From: Rhynchopus sp. YZ270_cl-10
Lineage: Eukaryota > Euglenozoa > Diplonemea > Diplonemida > Diplonemidae
DNA length: 64,000 nt
NCBI GenBank assembly: GCA_964035575.1
Contig: OZ037905.1
Span: 955,001 to 1,019,000 of the forward strand
Reading direction: 5' to 3'
Made by a program: the position numbers and the translations under genes. How positions within the stretch are numbered: position 1 is the first letter of the stretch; the number at the start of each line of letters is the position of its first letter. Shown in pieces: positions 1-11,004 of this stretch. The notes under the pieces are model-generated. The model had not been told where the DNA came from. It did no database searches and saw only the letters and a program-made list of their open reading frames with translations.

Positions 1-470
1 GGGCGCGGTTGGGAGCACGCCTGCACCGTGCTGCCTGCACACACCAACACGCGCGCCACGGAGCACAGAGGGTACGGCACGAAGCATCGCCGTCATTGTG
101 TTACCACCTCCCTGTGTGCACCTTTGGGTTCTGGTGGTGGTGTTGCAGTTGGGGGTGGGGAGAGGAGAATATGACAGAAAATGCGATTCAATACAACAAG
201 CGAAAGGGCCTTCTTATATAGTGCACCTTGCTCCCTTTGACAGAGGCCCTCCCCCCTCTGTTCTGCTTCTCCACCGGAGGACTTCAATGAAAAGCTCTAA
301 AAATACTACTATTGGTGTGGCTGAATGAGGGGCGCAAAAAAGTGCGGAAAAAAGTGCAAATCGACCCTCGGAACATTAACGATACTGTCTCCTCCTCTCC
401 TCCCCTCATCGGAAAACCGAAATCCTGGGAAATATTCCTCCCACAAAGGACAATAGAAAGAGACAAAATT

Positions 471-575
471 GGCTTGAAATACAAAAAGCCCTCTCGTGAA
501 CAGTGTATCTTGGTATGACCGGCTGTACCGGGGGGGTCCCTAACCATGCACAGTTCTACATCCATTTCGTGGATT
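471..575 (+). repeat. Long-form hairpin repeat, copy 1 (HP1c)
   Basis: Matches 41612-41728 and 49617-49722: a GAAATACAAA lead, a CCCTCTCGTGAACAGTGTA core, then CAACCATG-like and CATCCATTTCGTGG segments. About 105 bp, flanked by A-rich DNA. Shares the CTCTCGT heptamer with the shorter hairpin families. Confidence 0.6.
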
Positions 576-843
576 TCGAAGCTTCAATCAGATTCGAAAA
601 AAAAAGGTAAAAAAAAAGCAATCTAAGCTTGGGGGAAAGGTCTGTTTTTTTTTTCTTTTGGGTTATTTTTGTTTTGGAAGACAAAGTCTTTTTCGAAGGA
701 GACAGGGGGGGAGAGCATTTAACATGCACGCTTAGGAGTGGAGGGGGAAGAGAAGAGGCTGCAGAAAAAAGTTGCGAAGAGTCGCAAAATATATCTGTAC
801 TATATGGAGGGAAGAAGATAAAAAAATTTAAAAAAAAAAAAAC

Positions 844-873
844 ATGAATGTGTCTCTCACTGTACACAAAACA
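844..873 (+). repeat. Short hairpin repeat, GTGT variant (HP1b)
   Basis: ATGAATGTGTCTCTCACTG followed by TACAC. A diverged copy of the GTGC-CTCTCGT-GCAC hairpin seen best at 5182-5215. Confidence 0.4.
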
Positions 874-1095
874 TCGGTTTTTTTAGAATAAAAAGGAACC
901 CCCTTTTTTTTTGTTGTATCGACAATCACCCGAAATTATAGACAAAAAAAAAAATGTCACCCAAAAAAAAGAGCTTTTTCAAAAAAAAATGAGTTTAAAG
1001 ATGAGACTATGCATTATCGTGCATGCACATCGAAAAAAGCTTGATAGTATTTTTAGCAGGTATGCAATAGGTATTTGCGCTATGTCACCGTGAGA

Positions 1096-1234
1096 TAATG
1101 GTGGCAGTATTGTGATGGGAAGCCCATTGGAATACGCAAAAATACATCAAAATACATCATAATACACGTATTGTGATGTATTTTGATTTATTTTGCGTAT
1201 TCCAATGGGCTCCCATCACAATACTGCCATTATT
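1096..1234. mobile_element. 139-bp fold-back MITE, family M1
   Basis: The two halves are near-complete inverted copies (TAATGGTGGCAGTATTGTG and its complement at the other end). ACCGTGAGA flanks it directly on both sides (1087-1095 and 1235-1243), a 9-bp target-site duplication as made by Mutator-like elements. A second copy lies at 8087-8235. It is too short to code for anything. Confidence 0.8.
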
Positions 1235-2102
1235 ACCGTGAGAGAGAGGGGTTTTTTTTTTTGCGTGTCTTTTTAGTAAGGCAGACAAACCAAGTAAAAC
1301 AAAAAGGGATTATTAAAAAAAATCGCAAAGTGGGTTTGATATAACAAAAACCATTTGATCGTTTTTTTTTCTCATGATGTTTTACAAGGCGCGAGATTGC
1401 GATTTATTCAAAAAAAGGGGGGGTTATTATTAAAGGGGAAAGGAGGGGGGGTTAGGGGAGGGAGAAGAAAAAAGTAAAAAAAAAAATAAAAAGGTCGTTT
1501 GAGAAAAAAAGAGCTTTTTCTGTGGACCTCTTATTTTCCTTCAAATTTTCAAGAAAAAATAGAAAAAGTATTTCGAGGAGGGCAAAGGCATAAGCAAAAA
1601 AGCGGGGAAAGCATTTTTTTTTTTTGAAAAACAAAAAAAATGATATTAATGTTAAACGTGCAGTCACTTCGCTTTTTTTTCTGTGACCCCCACACATTTT
1701 TAAAGGGGAGTATCCACTTCCTGAGAAGTAAAGACAGAAATAAACAAACAAAAAAAACGAGGGGAAGTCTTGACATGAGAAGCTGGGGGGGGGGGGGAGA
1801 TGAAGAGGGAAGGGGGAAGGGGGGGAGGGTATGCAAAGGTAACTAACTACCTGTTTATTTTTTTTTTCTTCTTCTTCTCATTTGATTTGTTTTGTCGTAT
1901 CTTTTTTGGAATCACCAAAAAAAAGGGGGACCAAAGAAATGTGAGAAATTCGGACTCTGCCCACACTAGCTTTGGACCATGGGGTCCTTTTTCATGCGGA
2001 GCGGAGCAGTATAAGTATGTTTTTTTTTATAAAAAAATTGCAAAAACCCTTCTTGTCAAAGGAATAGACGCTTTTGTTTTATTCCTTCGCCTTTTTTTTT
2101 TT

Positions 2103-2170
2103 TGATAAATTGTTGGAATAGTGTCATTGCCTCGGTTGTGTTGCCACAGTTTGTGCAATCTCCACTTTCC
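2103..2170 (+). repeat. Dispersed 65-bp repeat, family C, copy 1
   Basis: GATAAATTGTTGGAATAGTG start, CCACAGTTTGTGCAATCTCC end. Preceded by a T-run. Full-length, nearly identical to 4871-4932 and 7941-8006. Confidence 0.7.
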
Positions 2171-2458
2171 ATTTTTTTTTTCCACTGGGTTTGGGGGAAC
2201 TACAGATAATCATTCTTTGCGCAGAGATGCAGCGTTTTGTTTTCAGGGAAGGGGAAAGGAAAGGGGGTTTGAGACCCGGTACTACCACAAAAAAAAAAGG
2301 GGGTAAATTGCTTTTTTAGATACCTTCTCTTTGCAAAGTGAACAGCAAAGCGTCTGGTGTAGTGTAGTACAATAAAGGAGGGAATAAAAAAAAACGACTG
2401 TACACAACAATCATTACTCCTTTCTCGGGACGAAAAAAAATTTGCCGGAATGAGAAAA

Positions 2459-2995
2459 AAATAGTAACTCTGATAGGTAAAAGCAAAAAAAGGTTTTTTG
2501 TTGATCGGCGACCGTATCGGAGGAACTCGGTAGGTAAAGTTGTTTTTTTTCGTTGATTGCTCAATCCTCCTGAGGGATGATTTGGCGACCGTACCAGTAA
2601 TACTATTTCTCCTTTAAAGCAAGCTTCGTAGGAATTTAAAAAAAAAAAAAAAAAAAAACGTGGATAAAGCTCTTCTTCATGTTCTTCTTTTTGCGGGGCG
2701 TGGTGATTATTACAACAGTACGCCTGATTTGAAGAAGAAAAAATGAGACTTGAAATACAAAACCCTCTCGTGAACAGTGTACCTACAGAAAAGAAAGGTT
2801 GTAAGCCGAATGCGCCTCTCTCTCTCTCTCTCTCATGCACACATATTTGACAAAAAAAAAAATAGTAACTCTGATAGGTAAGTAAAAGGGAAAAAAAGGT
2901 TTTTTCGTTGATTGCACAATTACCCTGTTGGAGGGGTGATTGGCGACCGTATCTGAGGAACTATTTCTCCTTTAAGCTACGCTTTAGGTATATAT
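2459..2995 (+). repeat. Two diverged direct copies of a ~150-bp unit
   Basis: Copies at about 2459-2640 and 2859-2995 both run from AATAGTAACTCTGATAGGTA through TTGGCGACCGTA to ACTATTTCTCCTTTAA. The first copy contains an internal partial duplication around GGCGACCGTA. Two hairpin repeats lie between them. Confidence 0.6.
2746..2842 (+). repeat. HP1c fragment followed by HP1b with expanded CT loop
   Basis: 2746-2790 matches the first part of the long-form hairpin repeat (CCCTCTCGTGAACAGTGTAC). 2806-2842 is an HP1b copy in which the CTCTC loop has grown into a run of CT dinucleotides between GCGC and GCAC arms. Confidence 0.5.
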
Positions 2996-3859
2996 AAAAA
3001 AAAGGCTTTTTGAAAACGTTTTGTGGACAAATTTCACCTCAGCTCCAGGGACGTTGGACTGGCGGAGGTTTTGTTTTTTGGGGGGAGTGAAAACAGGAAT
3101 CTGCATAAATCGTCATTGCAAAACACAAAAAAAGGGGGGATTTGAAAAAAAAAAAAAAAAAAAAAAATTGCTTGGGAAACTGTAAACAGAAAAAAAGGGT
3201 GTACGGCGGTGCTAAAAAACGCCAAATAACAATAAAAAGAGAGCCTTGGGAATAGCTGACCCTGAAAACCTCTCATGATAAGCCACCTAATAATTGTTTC
3301 AGATACCATCTATTCTACTGAATGGAAGGTATAATAAGGTACACTAAATGTACCCAAACTCCTAATAAAAATAACTGCGACGGGAGTATCAAGGCCAAAA
3401 CCCTGTTGCAGTTTTTTGATGGGCAAAAAATAAAATAAAATGAAAAACAAAAAATGAAAAGTAGAAGTTCAACACGCCTTTTTACGGATGTAGGCAACCC
3501 TAAAAATCATTCAGGGGGGGGTTTTTTTTTAATAATCTGTTTAGTGTAGCTACCATTTCAGAGCGTCTTCATTGGTACGAAACCAATGAAGTACAGAATT
3601 TTTTTCCTTTTCCGTGGGTCATCAGTCAGTGAGAATGAACGACATAAAAAAAGGGTGCGTTTTATTCCCAGAATATCTCAAGGAAGAGTTTGACAGACAA
3701 TTTAGCCTCGTTGCGTTGCATTCACCGTATTGGGTGATAGGAGAAACGTGGACTGCTTTCCGGTCCTCCGCGCAGTGAGGGTAACAATTTGTTGTATGTT
3801 GTTGATGATCTGTTGGTATAGTGTAGTTGACAAAACAGTATTCCACCTTACCCCACTTT

Positions 3860-3909
3860 CATAAATTGTTGGAGTAGTGTGGGCCACAGTTGCAAATATC
3901 CACTTTCCC
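3860..3909 (+). repeat. Family C, copy 2, internally shortened
   Basis: ATAAATTGTTGGAGTAGTGT joined to a shortened CCACAGTTGCAAATATCCAC end. It lacks the central TTGCCTCGG segment. Confidence 0.6.
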
Positions 3910-3967
3910 TTTTTTTTTTGATATGATGACAAGAATATGTTTCAAAAAAGGGGGGGAATGGCAAGTA

Positions 3968-4174
3968 CATACATGTTGGTACGTACGTAAAACGCGCAAA
4001 AATAATCAAAAAACGCGCAAAATAATAAAAAAATGTTTTTAATAAAAAACGTCACAAAGACGTTTTGCGCGCTTTTGTTACGTTTTTGTGACGTTTTTAT
4101 TAAAAACATTTTTTTATTATTTTGCGCGTTTTTTGATTATTTTTGCGCGTTTTACGTACGTACCAACATGTATG
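3968..4174. mobile_element. 207-bp palindromic fold-back element
   Basis: Two arms of about 95 bp are almost perfect inverted copies, starting CATACATGTTGGTACGTACG and rich in AAACGCGCAAAA. CAAGTA occurs directly on both sides (3962-3967 and 4175-4180), a likely 6-bp target duplication. No coding capacity. Confidence 0.75.
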
Positions 4175-4870
4175 CAAGTAAGTTTCAAAAAAAAAAAAAA
4201 AATAAGGAAAAGAGAACCAAAAAAAAAAAAAAAATCAAACGGAAAAACAAGAGGGGATGTAGATGGGGGGAAACAAGAGATAATGTGTGGTTTTTTTTTT
4301 CTTTTTCTTTCAACGAAAAAAAACTGAGGGACAATTTCATTGCTGGCTGTAAGGTGGTATTTTTGTTGTTTTGTGTCCAGATTTTTTCCTCTCCTCTCCT
4401 CTGCCCTTTTTATTTTCGTCTTTTTTTCCCCCGATTTTTTTTTACACTTCACACTTGGCACGATCACACATAAAAAGAGAGGGTTTGATCTTTTTTGCGT
4501 TATTTATTTGTTCAAGTTTTAGTTTTGATTCTCCCAACACAACTCCTCAAAGAAGTACACTACATGTATCTCTTTGGTGTCCCCTTTTTCCTCCACCAAT
4601 TTCATCACCACGACGGGGCAGAGAAACGGACAAAAAAAAAACAAAGAGAAATATTCAAAACTTGAAATAAAATACTCACAAAAAAGACCCCCCTTTCTTG
4701 GGAAAAAGACAAAAAAAAAAAAAAGAGGACAAAAAAAAAGGGGGAGAAGGAATGGAAGAGCAGAAATCAAAAATCAAAAAGGCACCAGTTGAAAGCAAGT
4801 GAACGTCCTAATATCTGTTAGTTCGTTGTATGTTTTTTTTGAGAATAGTTTTTGTTTGTTTTTTTCTTTT

Positions 4871-4932
4871 TGATAAATTGTTGTAGTGTAATTGCCTCGG
4901 TTGTGTTGCCACAGTTTGTGCAATCTCCACTT
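4871..4932 (+). repeat. Family C, copy 3
   Basis: TGATAAATTGTTGTAGTGTA start and CCACAGTTTGTGCAATCTCC end. Preceded by a T-run. Confidence 0.7.
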
Positions 4933-5181
4933 TTTTTGTCCCCCACCCCGCGACCACAGGTACCATGGATACACCGTATTCGCGAGGGAGGGTGTTGTGA
5001 GAATAAAATGAAAAGAGGAAGAAAAAAAAAAATAATGTAAAATCAACTGGTCACGTCTTGACCCAAAGAAATATTTATAAAAAAATAAAAGGGGGAAACT
5101 ATCAAGGTAGCAACGGATGAGATTATACAGCATCATTGCTGCTCAGGGCTATTTACAAAAAAACAAAAAATAAACAAAATA

Positions 5182-5215
5182 AGATGAACGTGCCTCTCGT
5201 GCACACATATCTTAA
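5182..5215 (+). repeat. Short hairpin repeat HP1b, reference copy
   Basis: AAGATGAACGTGCCTCTCGT then GCACACATAT. GTGC and GCAC pair around the CTCTCGT loop. Confidence 0.6.
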
Positions 5216-5846
5216 TAAAAGGTGTGGATTTTGCCGACGCACAAGAGAAAAAAAACAGTTTTTTTTTTTTTTTTTTTTTTTGCTCATCCAACCAGCAGAC
5301 AACGTGCTTTGTAGCAAAAAGATACCGGGCAAAAGGTGATGACGCAACGTATATTTTTAGAAGAAAAAAAAAAGGGATACGAAGCACAACGAGAAGAGAA
5401 AAAAAATGCCGACAGCCAGGTCCATTGGTCTCAGAGCCTCTCTTAGGTGCTCCAGTGGCCTAATCCTTGTTGCTGTCATGGTGCCTGTAAATTGTAAAAG
5501 CCTACAGGGCTTTCAAGAGGCAACCATCCACCAGTCAAAAAACTGAGGTATCTTGCAGAAAAAGCACAGGATATGAGAGCAGTGTTTGTTTTCTTTTCTT
5601 TTTTTAGATCTAAATGGGGGTCAAAGTACAGCTAAAAAAAAAAAAACAATATAAATACTGTCTTGTACCCATATCCCCCCACTCCCTAGACAGTCGGAGT
5701 AGTTATAAAATTCTTTATCAAAAAGGGAGAAAGAAGGGGGTATTTTTTTCTCGGAAAGTGTCGCAGCCACAGGTACGCCACGTTAATGTGGATTTGTTCC
5801 TTGTGGTAAGAGGATGTTGTGCGCCGTCTTTCAAGAAAAAAAGGGG

Positions 5847-5880
<34 letters not shown>

Positions 5881-5887
5881 GGTTTTT

Positions 5888-6707
5888 CAGGGTTCTATAC
5901 AGCATTCCGCCCACGAGGGGCTGGCTCGGTCAGAATCGGTTTGACTCGGTCAGCCCAAAAAAAAAATTTCCCCCCTCCACAGGGAATTATATAGGTTTTG
6001 GGGTTTTTCGCTGAAACTCGGTCGAGCCCGGGTCCCCAACCCAGCTCAAGTTGGGGGCCTCCGGCGGAATGTGAGAATTCCTCGGTTATCCAACTGCGGA
6101 GTTCGGCACTTCATTGAAGCAATTCGTGCACCAGGCACAAGTGGTACACGAATTGTCTGTAGCCTCAGTACATTTATAACAAAGAAAGGGCGGTCACGGC
6201 ACCCAAAGCGAAGCCACGGTACGCAACATTTCTAAAAAAAAGTTGACACAAAACGGCACTGTCGCTGGTAATTGTGGTCAGCTTCCGTAATTTTACTCCC
6301 CTGTTTTTCTAAAACGAAAGTTTCTGGCGAAGCCACGGTACGCAACATTTCTAAAAATTGCGCTTAAAATTGCACATTTTTACTGCAAAAGTGTATCCTG
6401 GGAAGGGTGGGTTGCACTCTTGCGCCGCAGGCGCACGGTACGCTACTTTTATTATTTCGCCATGATGCATGCTTCCTTTTCCTTCGGCGTTTGACCAATT
6501 GAGTCGCGTTCTGGCTGTGACGGGGTCACTTTGTTCATGAGGCCATTTCTGGTCACTCTCAGAGGCTCGTGGGAGGTACCAAAATTTCCACCCCAAGATT
6601 TGGAAAAAAAATCTGAGATTTATAAAAAAAAAAAAAAAAAACGGCTGACCGAGTCAACGTCTGACTCGGTCAGACCGACCGAGTGACCGGGCCTATATAG
6701 AACCCTG
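5888..6707. mobile_element. 820-bp inverted-repeat element, non-coding
   Basis: It begins CAGGGTTCTATA and ends with the near-complement TATAGAACCCTG. GTTTTT on each side may be a target duplication, but T-rich DNA makes this weak. Subterminal parts hold repeated CTCGGTCAG motifs in both orientations. Internal segments (CGAAGCCACGGTACGCAACA at two places, GCGCCGCAGGCGCACGGTAC) recur at 44.8-46.1 kb and 56.3-56.7 kb. No convincing frame. Confidence 0.65.
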
Positions 6708-6829
6708 GTTTTTTGAAGGTAAAAATGTACGCGCGACTCGAAAGGACGCAAAATACACAAAGGTAAAGATAGAATACCTAGATGTAACCTAGGCTCTGGA
6801 TGCAATAGCGGGGGGGGGAAAAATAGGTG

Positions 6830-6921
6830 CACGACAGTGAAGTAAATGACATGTGCCTTTTACATGTAAAAAAAAAAGTTTCATGTAAAGCACATAGCAT
6901 GTAGTTTACTTCACCGTCGTG
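6830..6921. mobile_element. 92-bp MITE, family M2, copy 1
   Basis: Ends CACGACAGTGAAGTAAA and TTTACTTCACCGTCGTG form a 16-17-bp terminal inverted repeat with one mismatch. The interior is also partly self-complementary (TTTACATGTAAA). A second copy is at 9971-10064 with a different interior. Confidence 0.65.
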
Positions 6922-7228
6922 TGGGGCCAATGGTACACATGCACGGTGTGTGGTGTGTGTGTGTGTCCACAGCCATTTTATTTTTTCCATAAAAACATTG
7001 TTCAAAAATACGGACATGGCACAAAAAAAATAGTGCACAAAACACAACACGCTTTTCTAACTATTACTTTCGAATAAGGGAGAGGTTATCGGGAGGGGAA
7101 AAATAGCAAAAGTGGATACTTCACAAGATGAGTGGACGTCTCAGGTACAGTCACATCTGAGAAGAAAATGGGGGGGTGATAAGGGGGGGCAAGCAGGGTA
7201 AGGAGACAAGAAAAAGAAAGAAGTATAG

Positions 7229-7266
7229 TGCAAACGCATCAACCGTACATCAGCTGATGCATGCAC
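7229..7266 (+). repeat. Family E hairpin repeat, diverged copy
   Basis: GTGCAAACGCATCAACCGTA then CATCAGCTGATGCATGCAC. Related to 43061-43108, 21722-21815 and 52439-52535. Confidence 0.4.
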
Positions 7267-7810
7267 TGGGGGAGGGGGAAAAAAAAGGAATCGTTATTGA
7301 TGCAGGCACCTCCGACTGACCCAATAAATGTGCCCCAATTATTGACTACTTTTTTTAATTTTTGTTGGCTCAAAAGGCTTTATTTTAAAAAAGCTAAAAA
7401 AAATGAACAAAAAATACGTTTACTTTCAGTACACCAGTAGTGGCATGATCCCTCTTTCCGTTGACCTTCAAAATGAAGGTCCAAGTGAATCCATGTCTGT
7501 GGTGCTTGATTGATAATTTGCTTTATTTTCTTGAGAAAAAAAAAATTATTTTTAGACGTATTGGTGAATAGTTCAGTCCCTCAAAAAGGATTTTTTTTTT
7601 TTCTGAAGAGAGGACATTACAAAAAGGAAATAATAAAACAAAACAGTACAATAGCAAAACAAAGAACAAAAATACAACAAAATACAAACACTCTGCGTAG
7701 TCAATCTGCACAAAAAGAGAAGGGAAATAATTTTGGTATTTGAAATGCCACAAAAATGGGTCGGCAATTCGTTATGACGGAGGTAAACAAAAAGAAAAGA
7801 AAGAAAAGTT

Positions 7811-7850
7811 TATAAGATGAAAATCTAAGCTTTTCGAGCTTAGTCACCTT
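7811..7850 (+). repeat. HP1a hairpin, altered loop
   Basis: TATAAGATGAAAATCTAAGC then TTTTCGAGCTTAGTCACCTT. CTAAGCT and AGCTTAG give a 7-bp stem. The usual CTCTCGT loop is replaced while the stem is kept. Confidence 0.6.
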
Positions 7851-7940
7851 TAAAAACAAAAACAAAAACAAAAAACAAAAATAAGAATGAGCCTGACAGG
7901 ACCACATCCCATCCTCTCAAAAAAACGCAGTTTTTTTTTT

Positions 7941-8006
7941 GATAAATTGTTGGAGTAGTGCAGTTGCCTCGGTTGTGTTGCCACAGTTTGTGCAATCTTC
8001 CACTGT
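7941..8006 (+). repeat. Family C, copy 4
   Basis: GATAAATTGTTGGAGTAGTG start. Read on the minus strand it encodes a Cys-Thr-Asn-Cys-Gly-Asn-Thr stretch resembling the start of a zinc knuckle (see findings). Confidence 0.7.
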
Positions 8007-8086
8007 CAATTTTTTTTTTGTGGAGGAGGGGGGGGGGAAATATAAGCATGCTAATGCAACCCCTTTACCCCAAAGGTCGTACACTG

Positions 8087-8235
8087 TAATGGTGGCAGTA
8101 TTGTGATGGGAGCCCATTGGAAGACACAAAATACATCAAAATACGTCACAATACACCTGTATTTTGATGTATTTTGATGTATTTTGATGTATTTTGCGTA
8201 TTTCAATGGGCTCCCACAGAATACTGCCACCATTA
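8087..8235. mobile_element. 149-bp fold-back MITE, family M1, copy 2
   Basis: Perfect 12-bp termini TAATGGTGGCAG / CTGCCACCATTA and almost fully self-complementary arms. Flanks GTACACTG and GCACACTG differ by one base, a likely aged 8-bp target duplication. The centre carries three tandem TATTTTGATG units. Confidence 0.75.
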
Positions 8236-8945
8236 GCACACTGGGTCTGGTTAGAAAACAGTACACATTTGTGCGGGAAAACCCATTTCACAAACAATAG
8301 GAGCTCTTTTCGCCTTCATGGCTGTGTCATGGTCTGACGAGGAGGAGGAAGATGGGCAGGGGGAGAAACTGTTGTGGTGTTTAAGAATAGAGAGATTGGG
8401 AAGGAGGGAAGAGGAGAGGGGATGGGGAGGGGGTGATAGGGGAGTAGATGTGCGAGAAGGAAAATAAAGAATTTTTTTTTTTGTAGATGAACAGAAGCCT
8501 CACTGTGCTCAGTCACCTAGAAAAAAAAAAGGGGGGGGGAAGTTTGGGGGGGGGAGCGAGAAGGTGAGTGTGTGTGTGTGGGTGGACGGTGAAAAAAAAA
8601 AACCAAAAAAAAAAAAAAAAAAAAAACGCAACTCAGATCTGCAATCCCTGTCAATGCAGGGGTTTGAAGTCAAGTTGTGTGAAGGCAAAAGAGAAAGGCT
8701 GAAAAAAAAATCACCAAAAAAAGAGGAAAAAAAGGAAAATAAAGAAAGAAACAGAGGTGGAGAACTAACTGTATAAAATCGCGAGAAGGAAAAAAAAAAA
8801 AAAAAAAAACATAACAAAACGGTGAATCCAATGAAGCTATGCGAGCGAGAAGCAAAACAACATTTTTTTTTTTTTCCAGCACATCTCCCTTTCACCTATT
8901 TTTATTTTTATTTTTCCCATTTTTCCTGCAGAACGTTTTTTTTTT

Positions 8946-8998
8946 TGAAAACTTGGGTGTATTAGTGTAGACACCACAGAGGATGAGCTCCACTATAC
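8946..8998 (+). repeat. Family D repeat, copy 1
   Basis: GAAAACTTGGGTGTATTAGT start, GATGAGCTCCACTATAC end, after a T-run. TAGTGTAG and CTCCACTA can pair with one mismatch. Confidence 0.65.
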
Positions 8999-9970
8999 TT
9001 TTTTCCTCTTTTTTGTAGTTTCGACAATCACCTGTCCAAGGACGGGTTCTGTACACCAAAAAAAATTTTTTTTGGGAAGTTTTTGAGTAAATTCTGTTGT
9101 GAACTGGGGTAGAATTTACCCCCTATCCCCCTCAAGAGAATTTTTTAAAATGTTTTTTTTTTTCCAGCACAAAAAAAAAAAAAAAAAATCAAACAAAAAG
9201 ACAAAAAGACAAAAAATCATTGCCTCGGCCACATCATTGGGAATGAAGGGATGGGGTGGGGGAATCACCACGGGGTACATGGTCAAGAAAAGTGGAATAA
9301 TAGCTAGCAAAACCACACCCAAAAATGGAGCTCTCACAGTTCCAAAACAATTTTTTTTATAAAAAAAAATAAAGCAACAACAAAAAAACAATGGTGTTGA
9401 TAGGTATTTATGACGGACACAAACACCCCCCTTCCTTAGTCCTTGCAATGAAAAGTTACTTGTGTCTCTTTGTTGTTGTTCGTTATTGTTGCGTTGAAGC
9501 ATCTACACTGTAACGTCTCAAGGACACAAGACACCAAAATGAAAGACAATAAAAAAAAATATCTGAAGGATGAATAAGCCTTTCTCGCGCACTCAACATT
9601 CTAACAATGATGGATCTAAAGGCTAGTCACCTAAAAACAAATTTGATGTACCTCATGTGAGGTATAGCACATTATCAAAAAAAAAAAAAACAAAAAAAAA
9701 AAAAAAAAAAATCGAAATTTTGAAGGGAAAAAAAAATGTGTCGGTATTGTTGACCCCCTTCTCCTGCCACAGATACAATCAACAAGAGAGGTCCGAAGGG
9801 TGCATGCAGGATAGCATGCAAGAGACGCAATTATGATACAAAAATCGGAAACACATTTTTGAAAAAAAAAAAAAAAAAGAAGAAAAAAAAAATTGAAAAA
9901 AAAGGGAAATGTCGTTAGTACCCAATTCCCTTGCCCATTGACGTTAATACCCATGGTATTACCGTTAATG

Positions 9971-10064
9971 CACGACGGTGAAGTAACAGGTGTTACATGT
10001 GGTGCTACAAATAACTTTTGTTACATGTAACTTCACATGTAATGTAACTTACTTCATCGTCGTA
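9971..10064. mobile_element. 94-bp MITE, family M2, copy 2
   Basis: Ends CACGACGGTGAAGTAA and TTACTTCATCGTCGTA. The interior is full of TTACATGTAA-type palindromes and differs from the 6.8-kb copy, so the family is defined mainly by its termini. Confidence 0.65.
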
Positions 10065-10120
10065 TGAGTAGGTCAATTTGGGTAACGTCATTTTCCTCAA
10101 AAAAAAATAATAAAAAAGAG

Positions 10121-10156
10121 CATAAGATGAACCTAAGCCTCTCGTGCTAAGTCACC
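10121..10156 (+). repeat. HP1a hairpin
   Basis: CATAAGATGAACCTAAGCCT then CTCGTGCTAAGTCACC. The loop is kept, and the right arm has one change that costs a pair. Confidence 0.6.
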
Positions 10157-11004
10157 ATAAAAAGGAGTGGAATGTGAGAGCCTGGGGAAGGATGGGGGAA
10201 AGAAAGCGAGGGGGAGGGGGGGAGAAGAAAAAAGAGGGGGCATAAGGAGTCGGAAGTGGAAAAAGGGGGGTGTGGGGGAGGTGGGGCCTGAAGGAGGGAC
10301 AACATACTTCTTGTGTGCCGCATGACACTATCGTTACGAAAGCACAGCATGCATTTTTTTTTTTTCCTCCTAACAAAAAAAAGAAAAAAAGGTTCATGTA
10401 AGTGTAGTTCTAATCCTGTGATTAGCCTACCTTAGCGTAAAACCAGTTTTTTTTGTTGTATCGACAATCACGTTATACCTACCGGTATAACGATCTGTCT
10501 CTCTTTTTTTTTTTTTTTTTGCGCCCCCCTCCCCCTCTCCCCCCCTCCCCCATAAAACCGTTGTCTCCAATCCATTTCCCCCCTCTATCCTCTGATCTCG
10601 TCAGATACGTTTTGCTTTAAAAAAAATTTTTTTTTTATTTCGTTCGTAAAAACTGCTTCAAATATGTTTTTTTTTGGGGGAGAAAATAGATTAGAGTATA
10701 TAATATTGCCGCTCAGTTTCCAACTCTGGGTAGGGTTCGTTTTGTTGTCCACTATCTGATTTTTTTTTTTAAATCATGTACTTTTCTGCATTTTTTTTTT
10801 TATAGATTATCTGCTTGTTTAAAGCTATCAAGCAGATGGTCTGTACATCTTTGGGTAGAAGGTAAAGATATGCATACAGTAGATTTTTACGAATATAAAT
10901 CCGTTAGATGTATTTGAAGTTGCACTATATTGGTGTATGTGCAATTACAGTAAAAGGTATTTTGGATAATATGGATGGTGGATGGTGGATGGTTACCAAA
11001 AAAC

